This document shows positions 41,940 through 49,933 of a stretch of 49,947 bases of DNA, one piece after another. This DNA comes from Candidatus Melainabacteria bacterium (lineage in GTDB: Bacteria > Cyanobacteriota > Vampirovibrionia > Obscuribacterales > Obscuribacteraceae): assembly GCA_013288645.1 (NCBI GenBank), contig JABDBL010000017.1, forward strand, positions 1 to 49,947, in the 5' to 3' direction. Both the position numbers and the translations under genes were made by a program. The number at the start of each line of letters is the position of its first letter. Within the stretch, counting starts at the first letter, position 1. The notes under the pieces are model-generated. The model ran no database searches and was not told where the DNA came from. It saw only the letters and a list, made by a program, of their open reading frames with translations.

Positions 41940-43256
41940 TTAGCGTCTGTAAATATCGGCGCCCAGTGCTCTAAATTTAGCTTCTAGGTTTTCATAACCA
42001 CGATCTAAGTGCTTTAAGCCACCAACTTCGGTAACACCTTCAGCTGCCAACCCAGCAATGATTAAGGACGCTGCCGCCCGCAAATCACTCGATTGTACTT
42101 CTGCTCCGGTTAAACGTTCAACACCTTTAATTACAGCAGCTGAATTGCCAGTTAAAGCAATTTCTGCACCCATACGGCGTAATTCGGCCACTTGCATAAA
42201 GCGGTTTTCGTAAATCGTCTCCGTAATAATCGAGGTACCTGAAGCTCCCACCAATACAGCCATAATCGGCGCTTGCAAATCGGTAGGAAAAGCTGGATAA
42301 GGTTGTGTGGTCACATCTGTTGCACGAGCCTTGTGGCGTGCTGTAACTTTTATAATTGAGGGGGCCAATATAGAAATTTCAGCGCCTATATCTGCCATTT
42401 TGCTAATCAAAGAATACAAATGATGCGGGTAAACACCTTCAAGTGTAATCTCGCCTTGTGTGGCGAGGACAGCCAGCATGAAAGTTCCGGCTTCCAGGCG
42501 ATCTGGAATAGTACCTACTACTGCGCCATGTAAATCTTCTCGACGTACACCATCAATTACTATTTGATAGGTGCCAGCGCCAGCCACTTTACCACCAATA
42601 GCATTGCAAAATTCTGCCAAATTCACTATTTCTGGGTCTTGGGCAGCATTTTCAATTATTGTTTGCCCTTCGGCCAATATTGCCGCCAACATAATATTTT
42701 CGGTAGCACCATTAGATGGTCTATCAAGATAAATGCGAGAACCAATAAGCTTACTAGCAGTAGCATTTACATAACCATGTTCTATGCTTATTTCAGCACC
42801 CAATTGTCTCAAGCCACGTTCATGCAAATCGATACGTCTTTCACCGATAGCACATCCACCAGGCAATGAAACTTTTGCTTGACCAAGACGAGCAAGCAAT
42901 GGTCCTAGAACAACAAAAGAAGCTCTAAATTGGCTGACCAATTCATAAGGAGCTTCAAATTCAGTTAAATTGCGAGCATCAATTGTCACTTCATTATTGG
43001 CAATTTCAACCTTAGCGCCCAAATATCTGATTACTTCAGCCATCATGTTCACATCAGTCAAGTTTGGCACATTTCTCAAAACAACAATATCGTTAACAAG
43101 TAAGGCACCGGCCATCATTTTTAAAACAGCGTTTTTGGCACCAGATATGGTTACACTGCCTTCTAGCGGACGGCCGCCACGAATAATAATATGCTCTTCA
43201 GTGACTGCACTAATAACTTTTTCTGGAGATTCTGTTTGCTTGATATCTAGGCTCAT
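41940..43256 (-). CDS. murA: UDP-N-acetylglucosamine 1-carboxyvinyltransferase
   Basis: The 438-residue enzyme transfers enolpyruvate from PEP to UDP-GlcNAc, the first committed step of peptidoglycan synthesis and the fosfomycin target. It has GAKNAVLK (Lys41), the active-site loop LPGGCAIGERRIDLH with Cys135, PSNGATENIMLAAILA and the C-terminal HLDRGYENLEAKFRALGADI. A 20-residue N-terminal extension precedes the usual start. Cys, not Asp, predicts fosfomycin sensitivity. Low-GC core gene. Confidence 0.97.
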   Translation of the reverse strand: MSLDIKQTESPEKVISAVTEEHIIIRGGRPLEGSVTISGAKNAVLKMMAGALLVNDIVVLRNVPNLTDVNMMAEVIRYLGAKVEIANNEVTIDARNLTEFEAPYELVSQFRASFVVLGPLLARLGQAKVSLPGGCAIGERRIDLHERGLRQLGAEISIEHGYVNATASKLIGSRIYLDRPSNGATENIMLAAILAEGQTIIENAAQDPEIVNLAEFCNAIGGKVAGAGTYQIVIDGVRREDLHGAVVGTIPDRLEAGTFMLAVLATQGEITLEGVYPHHLYSLISKMADIGAEISILAPSIIKVTARHKARATDVTTQPYPAFPTDLQAPIMAVLVGASGTSIITETIYENRFMQVAELRRMGAEIALTGNSAAVIKGVERLTGAEVQSSDLRAAASLIIAGLAAEGVTEVGGLKHLDRGYENLEAKFRALGADIYRR

Positions 43257-43539
43257 ATCTTTTACTCTTCTAGTTTTATAGTTTCAGGGACGTTATATTT
43301 AGGCTCGAAAGAGGCGCAGTTGACTATATTCAAACTGCTATGAATAATGTACCTCACAAAAGTAAATACCATGTTAAGGAAAGCCAGTCTCACAAAGGTT
43401 TTACGAGCAGCATACGTTGCTATAAAAAAAAATTTTTGAGGCGATCAAGCAAAATCGTCTAGTAATCAGAAAAAAATTGAAGTATATAGTTCTAGAAGAA
43501 CAAGAGATTCAGGTTCTTGTTAAGAGGATGTAAAAAAAG

Positions 43540-43992
43540 ATGCGCGATAAATGCACAATTAAAAAGGACACAGCAAGGAATGAAGCAAATGCCTTTGGCG
43601 AAGTTGCCTCGCGGGCGGCAGAGATAGCCAGGCTTTGTTTTTACAGCTTCCCTTTGCTTTTTCTTGTGTCCACTTTAGTAGCCTGCTCATTATCAGAGGA
43701 AATGAAACGTATTGAAGCCAGTAAGCAATATGAAGAGAGAGAAGACGCTTCACGTTCCACAGACCTTACTGGAGAACAAATATTTATCAGAAGTTGCAAT
43801 ACCTGTCACCCTGGTGGCAAACAAGGAATGGGACCAAGCTTAATAGATATAAGCAAAAAATATCCTGATGATGAAATGTTAAAGGCTTTAATTCGCAAAG
43901 GCAAAGGCATAATGCCTGCCCAGCCGCCAAAGGTGATCAATGATATTGAACTGGCTAGATTGATTGTTTATATAAAAGCATTAAAAGAATAG
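43540..43992 (+). CDS. c-type cytochrome lipoprotein
   Basis: The 150-residue protein carries one class I haem site, CNTCH at 86-90, with a candidate axial Met in KGIMPAQPPKV. A hydrophobic segment ending in LVAC (46-49) is a lipobox-like site, so the mature protein would be lipid-anchored at Cys49. The 30-residue hydrophilic N-terminal extension is long for a lipoprotein signal, but no better start is visible; AGAGGA lies 11 bp before ATG 43540. Expected role is periplasmic electron transfer. Confidence 0.85.
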   Translation: MRDKCTIKKDTARNEANAFGEVASRAAEIARLCFYSFPLLFLVSTLVACSLSEEMKRIEASKQYEEREDASRSTDLTGEQIFIRSCNTCHPGGKQGMGPSLIDISKKYPDDEMLKALIRKGKGIMPAQPPKVINDIELARLIVYIKALKE

Positions 43993-44121
43993 TGTGTAAA
44001 AAACTTAGTCGCACTATATGTGGTGCTAACATTATCTAACTAGAATAACTTATTTAAAGTAAGCAATAAATATAAAAAGGTTTGAAAGTTCTAGAGAGCA
44101 CGTATCAAGCAAGCCATCACC

Positions 44122-44228
44122 AACCAAAAGCTTTATCCAGCAGCGTGGTCGACCAAAATTCCCCGACAGGGAAAGTTTTGGTTAGACGTAGCATTTGGAA
44201 TTCGGCTTACTGGCGGTAAAGACTTGGG
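44122..44228. ncRNA. Candidate structured RNA or structured repeat
   Basis: CCAA..CTTTA.CCAG at 44122-44140 can pair with CTGG..TAAAG..TTGG at about 44210-44228. Inside, GTC.ACCAAAA..CCC pairs with GGG....TTTTGGT..GAC (44147-44187). Nested stems of this size in a 500-bp gap (43993-44489) suggest an RNA, but no known family is recognised and neither promoter nor strand is evident. Confidence 0.35.
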
Positions 44229-44426
44229 GTTCTGAGGGGATATATTATCTTGGCAATTTATTAATAGGGAAATCAAGTACATATATATAAAGGGGGCCCG
44301 CACTTAAATTATGTAAAAATCACCTGACACCACTTTTTATGGAAAAAACTTCAACTTTACGCAGCCTGTGGAAATCATCGAAACGATTTTTGAAATAAGT
44401 CGGCTAATAAAAAATTATCTTTACAA

Positions 44427-44494
44427 CTTAGCACAGTTAGCGCTAACAGCCAATATTAATTTCTTGATAACAGATTAGCGCACTTAGCGCTAAC
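44427..44494. repeat. Two adjacent copies of the dispersed intergenic repeat
   Basis: CTTAGCACAGTTAGCGCTAA (44427) and TTAGCGCACTTAGCGCTAAC (44475). On the minus strand the first continues into AAGTTGTAAAG, showing the full family pattern. The second overlaps the end of the gene at 44490. Confidence 0.65.
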
Positions 44495-45086
44495 TGGAAA
44501 TCATAAGCTCGAGCAGCCAAAGAACGAAAGCGAGAAAGGCTATCACGAAAAGAATGCGCGAAATAAGCGCAGGGCTAGTCATCATTATTGGTGGTTTGGG
44601 GCTATATTCGCTCATCACCTCAACAATTTTCTCTCGTTGCCCTAGATAAATAGCTGGAATAATCATAGGCCAGGTACGCTTTCTATCAAGATCTGGCCTA
44701 TAGAGAATTATGATTAGCTCCTTGCTCAAATAAAGGCTTACGACATGTCTCCAGTTTACGGTCTTTCGTCGCGGCCAATAGGGTCCTTGGTATTTAATAC
44801 CGTGACGACTAATTTGCAAACTAGAAGGACTAAAATACGGACGCACACCAATAAAGACTGAAAGGGCAGCAATTGTGCAAAAGAATACCTCTACATTAGT
44901 TAAAAGCTCCCAGTTTTTAGTAACAAGTAAGGGCGTAAAACAGTACTTAGCTAAACCTAAGTAAGCAGCAGCCAATATGAGGCACATCATTGTTTCTACA
45001 GGATTGCGGTGCTCAATAAAATTGTATTGAGATTCATCTGGCTCTTTTCCCTGATGACTCTCTGATATTTTGCCTGAATTGGTCAC
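44490..45086 (-). CDS. Unknown membrane protein with a PH-like segment
   Basis: The 198-residue protein has transmembrane stretches at about 33-50, 62-82 and 172-196. The middle (LQISRHGIKYQGPYWPRRKTVNWRHVVSLYLSK) resembles bacterial PH domains. The first 25 residues are hydrophilic. It starts at GTG 45086, without a strong Shine-Dalgarno. Low-GC. Confidence 0.6.
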   Translation of the reverse strand: MTNSGKISESHQGKEPDESQYNFIEHRNPVETMMCLILAAAYLGLAKYCFTPLLVTKNWELLTNVEVFFCTIAALSVFIGVRPYFSPSSLQISRHGIKYQGPYWPRRKTVNWRHVVSLYLSKELIIILYRPDLDRKRTWPMIIPAIYLGQREKIVEVMSEYSPKPPIMMTSPALISRILFVIAFLAFVLWLLELMISS

Positions 45087-45198
45087 TAATACTGTAAAAC
45101 CTCAAGTCCATATTACCCCAGGGACAAATATAACTTATTGGTAAGTGCAAATAGCAATTTTGATCGCCCTTGCAGGCATTAAAGAGCGATGAAATATC

Positions 45199-45236
45199 AC
45201 TAGCGCGAATTATATATAGTTGTAAAGAACTTATTT
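45199..45236 (+). repeat. Copy of the dispersed intergenic repeat; gap 45087-45527
   Basis: ACTAGCGCGAATTATATATA then AGTTGTAAAGAAC, about 300 bp upstream of the GC-rich start at 45528. A stem-loop TTGCC-ACGC-GGCAG (45462-45477) follows nearer the gene. No other gene seen in the gap. Confidence 0.6.
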
Positions 45237-45527
45237 AATTTTGGACAAGAGTGGTTTATTACGAAATTCTACTTATCGAAAATATAAAGAGACCTCCTCG
45301 GATGGTTAATCAGTTTATGTTTCCAGGATTAGAAACTTACATTAGCGGCACTTGCTTCTCCTTAAGCAAAAATGTCAGGCTTAGATATCGCTCGTTCCAA
45401 CCTCTATGTGTGAGGATTTACCCTCCAAACAAGGGTTTAGTGAAAAAGACAATACTTTCGACTTGCCACGCGGCAGGTGGAGTTAGTCTTGGAGCGAATG
45501 GTTATTTCAGCGAAAGGAAAGATTGAG

Positions 45528-46076
45528 ATGATTGAGCTCGTCGCTGCGATGTCCGGACTGCGCAACTACGACAAGTTGTTCGTCACTGGCGCTGTTCTGA
45601 TTCCGGTTTCCGGCGGAGGCTGTAACTCACTGGTAGCAAACCGCTGCCCCATTCTGGGAGTCGTTGACCCCCGAGTCGAGCGGGAGGTTCTCCCTGGATT
45701 AGACATTGAAGAGAAACCGGGCGATTCGCGAAGCCTTCTCGATGGCATGAAAGAGTGGGTTGAGTGGGCGACCGTGCCCTCCGCGAAACCAACCATCTTC
45801 GTCGCCGACACGCTCGTGCCGGTATTCGAAGCGGACTTGTTTGCGTACATGCACGCCATTGGGGACTTTAACCCGGCTCCGGAATTCGTCGTCCTCCAGG
45901 ACCTGATGTTTCAACTCGGCTTCGGCCCCGCTGACCGCCCATCGTTCGAGCAGGCATTTCTCAGCGAACGGGCCCGCTTCACCAGAGAGCAGGGCCGCAT
46001 CATCCATCCATTCGCGCTCGCGTGGGAGCGCGCAGAGCTGGCGGTCGCCGCTCTCCGTGCCGGCGCAACGATCTGA
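45528..46076 (+). CDS. Unknown 182-residue protein
   Basis: No family recognised. Alternating strands and helices (LFVTGAVLIPVSGGGCNSLV; TIFVADTLVPVFEADLFAYMH) give an alpha/beta look; the C-terminus is helical (FALAWERAELAVAALRAG). ATG 45528 follows AAAGGAAAG at about 10 bp; the frame start at 45477 lies inside the stem-loop region and is less likely. GC-rich single-gene unit with terminator. Confidence 0.65.
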   Translation: MIELVAAMSGLRNYDKLFVTGAVLIPVSGGGCNSLVANRCPILGVVDPRVEREVLPGLDIEEKPGDSRSLLDGMKEWVEWATVPSAKPTIFVADTLVPVFEADLFAYMHAIGDFNPAPEFVVLQDLMFQLGFGPADRPSFEQAFLSERARFTREQGRIIHPFALAWERAELAVAALRAGATI

Positions 46077-46117
46077 AACAAACCAACAAGAGCGGTTATT
46101 TGAAAACAACCCATTTG

Positions 46118-46170
46118 CCCGGCAGGAGGCGCTACCAGAGCGCCTGCCGGGTCTTCTTTGCTTTTTTACT
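46118..46170 (+). terminator. Strong rho-independent terminator
   Basis: CCCGGCAGG.GGCGCT pairs with AGCGCC.GCCGGG, followed by TCTTCTTTGCTTTTTT. Serves 45528-46076; the T-run reaches the convergent small gene. Confidence 0.9.
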
Positions 46171-46382
46171 CAAATTTTATTTGTATTAAGCGTAATGACT
46201 TTATAAACTCTTTGAAGTCGTGGTTCAGCATTGTATTTCCACTGATGATATTCTTGTCTTATTTGTTCAAGCTGAGAGAGCCTAGCTTCATATGACTGAC
46301 TTTGCCAGTATGCAAAGTCATTTTGCTTATCGTGAAGCTTGAGTTTGACAATTTTTTTTTGCATTTGTCTTTCGCTGTCCAT
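46170..46382 (-). CDS. Small protein of the kind paired with nucleotidyltransferase-type modules
   Basis: Reads KLKLHDKQNDFAYWQSQSYEARLSQLEQIRQEY...RLQRVYKVI. The YW.S.S.E.RL..LE.IR..Y...RLQRV pattern resembles short proteins found beside nucleotidyltransferase genes in toxin-antitoxin-like pairs. No such partner is adjacent. The start is uncertain: ATG 46382 or the internal ATG 46364; the longer frame to 46523 is unlikely. Confidence 0.5.
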   Translation of the reverse strand: MDSERQMQKKIVKLKLHDKQNDFAYWQSQSYEARLSQLEQIRQEYHQWKYNAEPRLQRVYKVITLNTNKI

Positions 46383-46566
46383 ATCGTTAATTTTACAACA
46401 GTTGAGCAGTAAAAAAAAAGACAAAAACCGGCAGAATGAAGCGTTGTCCGAACTGCCAGCGCCGTCACTTACCCGTTTGTGACATAACCAGTCAACTAAT
46501 CTGCATCTTGGTTCTAATTTCAATGGGCTTAACTCCGAAAGCAGAGAATAGCGGCGGGGCTTGTAA

Positions 46567-47010
46567 TTAGCCGGCTCTCTTTTGTGGTTTTGGCTTTATT
46601 TGTGATTCTAGATCCGAAAATAAACAATCGACAGAAAGAGAAAATGCTTTGGAAAGCCTGCGAATTTGATCTTTGCTCAAATTGCGACGACCAACCAGAA
46701 AATCATTTACCTGAGAACGAGAACCAAAATAAGGAATTAAATCAGCTTGCCTCAAGTTATTAAATTGCATTAGTGACTTAATAGTTTCTCGTGGAGACAT
46801 TGTCGGTGCCGGATATCTCGATCGTTCGTACTGATCGACCAGAGTAGTCAAAACTTTCAGATACGCAATTTGTCCTGTTGTTGTAATATCCAGACCCATG
46901 TATTTATTCAATACTGATAATGCCATCTTATGCATTGAGTCATTACCTATCTCGACCAAAGGAAAACGTTTAATCAATTCCAAATAACTTTTGTCAATTG
47001 CTCTAGGCAT
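46567..47010 (-). CDS. higA: HigA-type antitoxin with HTH domain
   Basis: The 147-residue protein has an N-terminal helical toxin-binding part and a C-terminal XRE/HTH region (SLMQFNNLRQADLIPYFGSRSQVNDFLVGRRNLSKDQIRRLSKAFSLSVDCLF) as in the larger HigA type. The start ATG 47010 shares one base with the toxin stop (TAATG), so it is translated by coupling. It should repress the promoter at 47312-47340. Confidence 0.9.
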   Translation of the reverse strand: MPRAIDKSYLELIKRFPLVEIGNDSMHKMALSVLNKYMGLDITTTGQIAYLKVLTTLVDQYERSRYPAPTMSPRETIKSLMQFNNLRQADLIPYFGSRSQVNDFLVGRRNLSKDQIRRLSKAFSLSVDCLFSDLESQIKPKPQKRAG

Positions 47011-47297
47011 TACTTTGCATTGCTCCATCTCATGTATTCGCTATGTGTCATAATTTGCTTAATTAAAACTGTTTTTAGGGTTAAGTCTATAACTGTAATC
47101 AGCCGGTCAGATCCGATATTAAATATCCATGCTCTTTTAACAGGTACATAGCTAGCAGTGTTAAAGGTTTTTATAACATCCATTGTTTCCTTCCAACTAG
47201 CATCCTGAACATGTTTTCGCCAATTTTCTAAGCGTGGACGGACTTGTGGATATTTTTTTGCGAATGCCTGAGTGATATTCCAACCAACTATTTTCAT
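47010..47297 (-). CDS. higB: HigB-type mRNA interferase toxin
   Basis: The 95-residue RelE-superfamily HigB: WRKHVQDASWKETMDVIKTFNTASYVP, WIFNIGSDRLITVIDLTLKTVLIKQIMTHSEYMRW. It cuts mRNA on the ribosome when free of HigA. Toxin precedes antitoxin, the usual HigBA order. GAAGGAGG before ATG 47297 is a strong Shine-Dalgarno. Confidence 0.92.
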   Translation of the reverse strand: MKIVGWNITQAFAKKYPQVRPRLENWRKHVQDASWKETMDVIKTFNTASYVPVKRAWIFNIGSDRLITVIDLTLKTVLIKQIMTHSEYMRWSNAK

Positions 47298-47311
47298 TGC
47301 CCTCCTTCACA

Positions 47312-47340
47312 ATATACGCCAAATGCGTACATGCGTCAAT
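47312..47340 (-). promoter_or_regulatory. Sigma-70-type promoter and HigA operator
   Basis: On the minus strand TTGACG (47335-47340), 17 bp, TATATT (47312-47317). The spacer holds the inverted repeat TACGC/GCGTA (47316-47330) plus a second ACGCAT box, a natural site for repression by the antitoxin. Bases 47341-47552 upstream contain nothing else recognised. Confidence 0.8.
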
Positions 47341-47552
47341 TGGTTAATCGTGATCCGTTTGTATCTACTTATATCTACGTAAAATACAAATTAAAGTTCA
47401 AAAGAATCAAATATCGGGCAATTAGTTCAAACAAAAAATGCTATTGCAGTGTTTTCAGCCAAAATAACGATCGCGGCCGCCTTGAAAGGGGCCTGGGACC
47501 ACCTCAATTTTTTTCAGAGACTGATAATGATTTTTATGTACTATTCAGGTAA

Positions 47553-47819
47553 CTAAGCTGATTCACGTGAAAGCAATTTATCTATCTTATTTTCTATTTT
47601 ATCGAGCTGTGTTGGTTCTTTCTTTGCTTCCAGTTCCAATTGAGCCTTAACCAAATCACGCACCATTGGACCAAAAGGAACCCGTTGTTTTCTAGCTCTA
47701 TCACATAATAGATTCATCAAATCAGGCTCGGCGCGAAACTCGACTTTACCTCGTGCGACAATGCGCTGACGAGCTTCTTCTTGTGCCTTTTTCATTTTAG
47801 CCAAAGTTTCTTGTCTCAT
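47553..47819 (-). CDS. Probable RHH-type antitoxin, partner toxin decayed
   Basis: The 88-residue protein has a helical, basic N-terminus, then VEFRAEPDLMNLLCDRARKQRVPFGPMVRDLVKAQLELEAK, a ribbon-helix-helix-like pattern, and a C-terminal helix DKIENKIDKLLSRES. Its ATG overlaps the last codons of a broken toxin-like frame (ATGA), so it was the second gene of a toxin-antitoxin operon. Confidence 0.65.
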   Translation of the reverse strand: MRQETLAKMKKAQEEARQRIVARGKVEFRAEPDLMNLLCDRARKQRVPFGPMVRDLVKAQLELEAKKEPTQLDKIENKIDKLLSRESA

Positions 47820-48066
47820 AAATTTACTCGTTTTTTAGAATAAGCAGTAGCTGGTTGAGCGTGGAATGCCCAATCTTCTTGTCCTTCAGGGTGCTATTCA
47901 ATTCCTATTTCCCATAATATACATATTTCCCTACCCAGCCCACATACATAACTTGTTCGTTGTCTCTTTCGCTTTCATGCAGGGGATACCACATGTCGTA
48001 ATCCATTACCTGGTCTACATATTCTTCTTTACACCCGTGCTCATAAAAACTAGGTCTATACTTCAT
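47816..48066 (-). pseudogene. Decayed toxin gene of a toxin-antitoxin operon
   Basis: The first frame from ATG 48066 reads MKYRPSFYEHGCKEEYVDQV, then MWYPLHESERDNEQVMYVGWVGK and stops at a TAG soon after. The sequence continues in another frame as LWEIGIE, a TAG, then HPEGQEDWAFHAQPATAYSKKR, ending in an ATGA overlap with the antitoxin. One frameshift plus one nonsense codon therefore break it. The DWAFHA.PAT motif resembles small toxins of the BrnT-like group. Confidence 0.65.
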
Positions 48067-48072
48067 AACAAA

Positions 48073-48102
48073 ATTATATACTATGTCTGACAGCTGTCAG
48101 AC
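48073..48102 (-). promoter_or_regulatory. Promoter with perfect 18-bp palindromic operator
   Basis: GTCTGACAG|CTGTCAGAC (48085-48102) is a perfect palindrome. On the minus strand it contains CTGACA, which with 16 bp spacing precedes TATAAT (48073-48078). The -10 lies only 6 bp before ATG 48066, so the transcript would be nearly leaderless. Confidence 0.65.
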
Positions 48103-48179
48103 GACTTTATCATTAATTTTTCAATGGGCGATAATGATTTTTCGAAGCGTCAAGAATAAATTGTTCCATGCATAATTAA

Positions 48180-49847
48180 TCAAGCACCAAAGACTTCTTC
48201 GGCCGCTTTTTTAGCCCGTTCACGCACTTTGGTATTGTCGTGCGTCTCATAATGGGTTTGGCCATTGTAAATAGAGTCAGGAGCAACGGCAGCATAAAAA
48301 TCGGAATCAAAAGACCGTGTGCGGATAACGACTGGCATAGGAACTGCATAGCCCATAACTAATACTTGCTGCTTGGGGTCTAATTGAGCTAAAACAGTTC
48401 GTAAAGTTTGACTGCCGGAAATGCCGGTAAAAACTGCATCTATGTCTTTTTCATCATTTAACAGAGCAGTTACCCGCGTACCAAGCTGACTCATTATTTC
48501 ACTATCGATGCCGCTTGGACGTTGGTCTACAATCAACAAAGTAACCGAATATTTGCGCATTTCACGGGCTATAGTACCAAATATAGTACCACGCGCTACT
48601 TGGGAAGACAAAAATTTATGAGCTTCCTCTAAAACAATGGTCAGCTTGCGGGGAGAGGGTACATTGTCTGGATCTGCCATGTGTAATTCGCTACGCCGCA
48701 CGTATTCAGCGTGAATTTTGCGCGTGATTATATTGGTAGCCAGCATATAAGACAATAGATTATTTTGCCTGCCAAATTCAAGAACCACATGATTGCCCGC
48801 TTCTATATAGCGCAAGATTTCGTCAATATAATTTTGACTGACGCGCGGGCGTAAATAGGCAGTCTTTTGAATTATAGTGTTTAAGCGCCTTTGTAAAGCT
48901 TTAATAGCAGAGGTATGTCCTTTATTTTCGGCAACAAAAATATCTATCTCTTCACTGCTCATATCCAACAGAGTGGCAATCCAATCGGCGCCAAATTTTT
49001 CACGCACTATATAAGCGTTTTCTAGAATGGCTTCTGATAGATTTAGTTCTTCTTTTAACAGGTCTAAATCTTCAATCTCTATCTGGTTGTAGCCAATGAG
49101 TAATTCGTGCGGGTCTGGGATGCCGCGTGCTTTAGAAGAAGCGGGGTCCAGACTAAATACAGTGACACGGCTGCCAAATAATTGTTTTAGTCCTTTTACG
49201 CGGGGCTGCGATTTATTCTCGGAAAGAGCTTGCCAGCCATATTCGTTATGCATGTCAAAAACAAGCATTGAAGCAACATCTTTTTTGATTAGACCACAAA
49301 GCAAAATACGGGTAAGAAATGATTTGCCAGTACCCGATTTACCAAAAATGCCATTGGATCTCTCAATGAAACGTTCGAGATTAAGACAGACCGGCGTCTC
49401 CATATTAATTGGTTTACCAATATTGAAATAGTAATTTTCTTTGTCTTTTTCATTTTCAGCGCCAAATACTAGCGCAAAATCATCTTCATTAGCTTCACAA
49501 ACAGAAGAAAAATGACTAGGTATAGTTTTTACTGGACGCAATTCGGCATTGTTTTCTAACATTAACATAGGCTGCACTTTTACCGTGCCATAAGCAGCAC
49601 CAGCCTGTATTACCGCTAAAGCAAAAGGACTATCTAAGGGCGGATCGTCTAAAAATGATTGATTGGAGGCTGACAGACTGATGTCAACCAACATACTAAA
49701 AAAGCGGGCTCGCTTGCCTTCAACAACAACAAAGCGTCCCACGCGCAAATCTTCAACTGAATGTGCCGCATCGAGTTTCATTACCAAGCCACTGGTAAGC
49801 GAGCCCTGGGTAATGATGCCTAAATAATGGGGGTTTTTCTTTGCCAA
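48180..49847 (-). CDS. herA: HerA-type ATPase/DNA translocase with HAS-barrel domain
   Basis: The 555-residue protein has an N-terminal HAS-barrel (LGIITQGSLTSGLVMKLDA...GRFVVVEG), Walker A GKSGTGKS at 169-176 followed by LVFDMHNEYGW, Walker B LTIVLEEAHKFL, and IVDQRPSGIDSEIMSQLGTRV near the end (sensor/arginine region). HerA proteins form hexameric DNA pumps, often with NurA nuclease in end resection; no nurA is in view. Start is TTG 49847, the only in-frame option before a stop. GGAG lies about 13 bp upstream inside the repeat element. Confidence 0.88.
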   Translation of the reverse strand: MAKKNPHYLGIITQGSLTSGLVMKLDAAHSVEDLRVGRFVVVEGKRARFFSMLVDISLSASNQSFLDDPPLDSPFALAVIQAGAAYGTVKVQPMLMLENNAELRPVKTIPSHFSSVCEANEDDFALVFGAENEKDKENYYFNIGKPINMETPVCLNLERFIERSNGIFGKSGTGKSFLTRILLCGLIKKDVASMLVFDMHNEYGWQALSENKSQPRVKGLKQLFGSRVTVFSLDPASSKARGIPDPHELLIGYNQIEIEDLDLLKEELNLSEAILENAYIVREKFGADWIATLLDMSSEEIDIFVAENKGHTSAIKALQRRLNTIIQKTAYLRPRVSQNYIDEILRYIEAGNHVVLEFGRQNNLLSYMLATNIITRKIHAEYVRRSELHMADPDNVPSPRKLTIVLEEAHKFLSSQVARGTIFGTIAREMRKYSVTLLIVDQRPSGIDSEIMSQLGTRVTALLNDEKDIDAVFTGISGSQTLRTVLAQLDPKQQVLVMGYAVPMPVVIRTRSFDSDFYAAVAPDSIYNGQTHYETHDNTKVRERAKKAAEEVFGA

Positions 49848-49859
49848 TATTTTATAAGT

Positions 49860-49933
49860 GCTCCGTCGCCTTCATTCTTCGGCTCCTCCGCACGTACCCA
49901 CCACCGCTCCGCTTGCGTACGCCTCACCGGCGC
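49860..49933 (-). repeat. GC-rich repeat upstream of herA (partner 21969-22035)
   Basis: On the minus strand it reads GCGCCGGTGAGGCG, then GCGGAGGAGCCGAAG.ATGAAGG, CGACGGAGC, ending 13 bp before the herA start. Same order and orientation as before aspS, with a slightly longer middle part. Confidence 0.75.

Noticed and set aside
4688-45236. GCGCTAGC repeats interpreted as integron attC sites
   Set aside because: No GTTRRRY/RYYYAAC core pairing was found, gene orientations vary, core genes are interspersed and no tyrosine recombinase is present in the window.
45251-45526. 91-codon plus-strand frame
   Set aside because: Crosses the stem-loop leader of the gene at 45528 and has no protein-like core or ribosome binding site.
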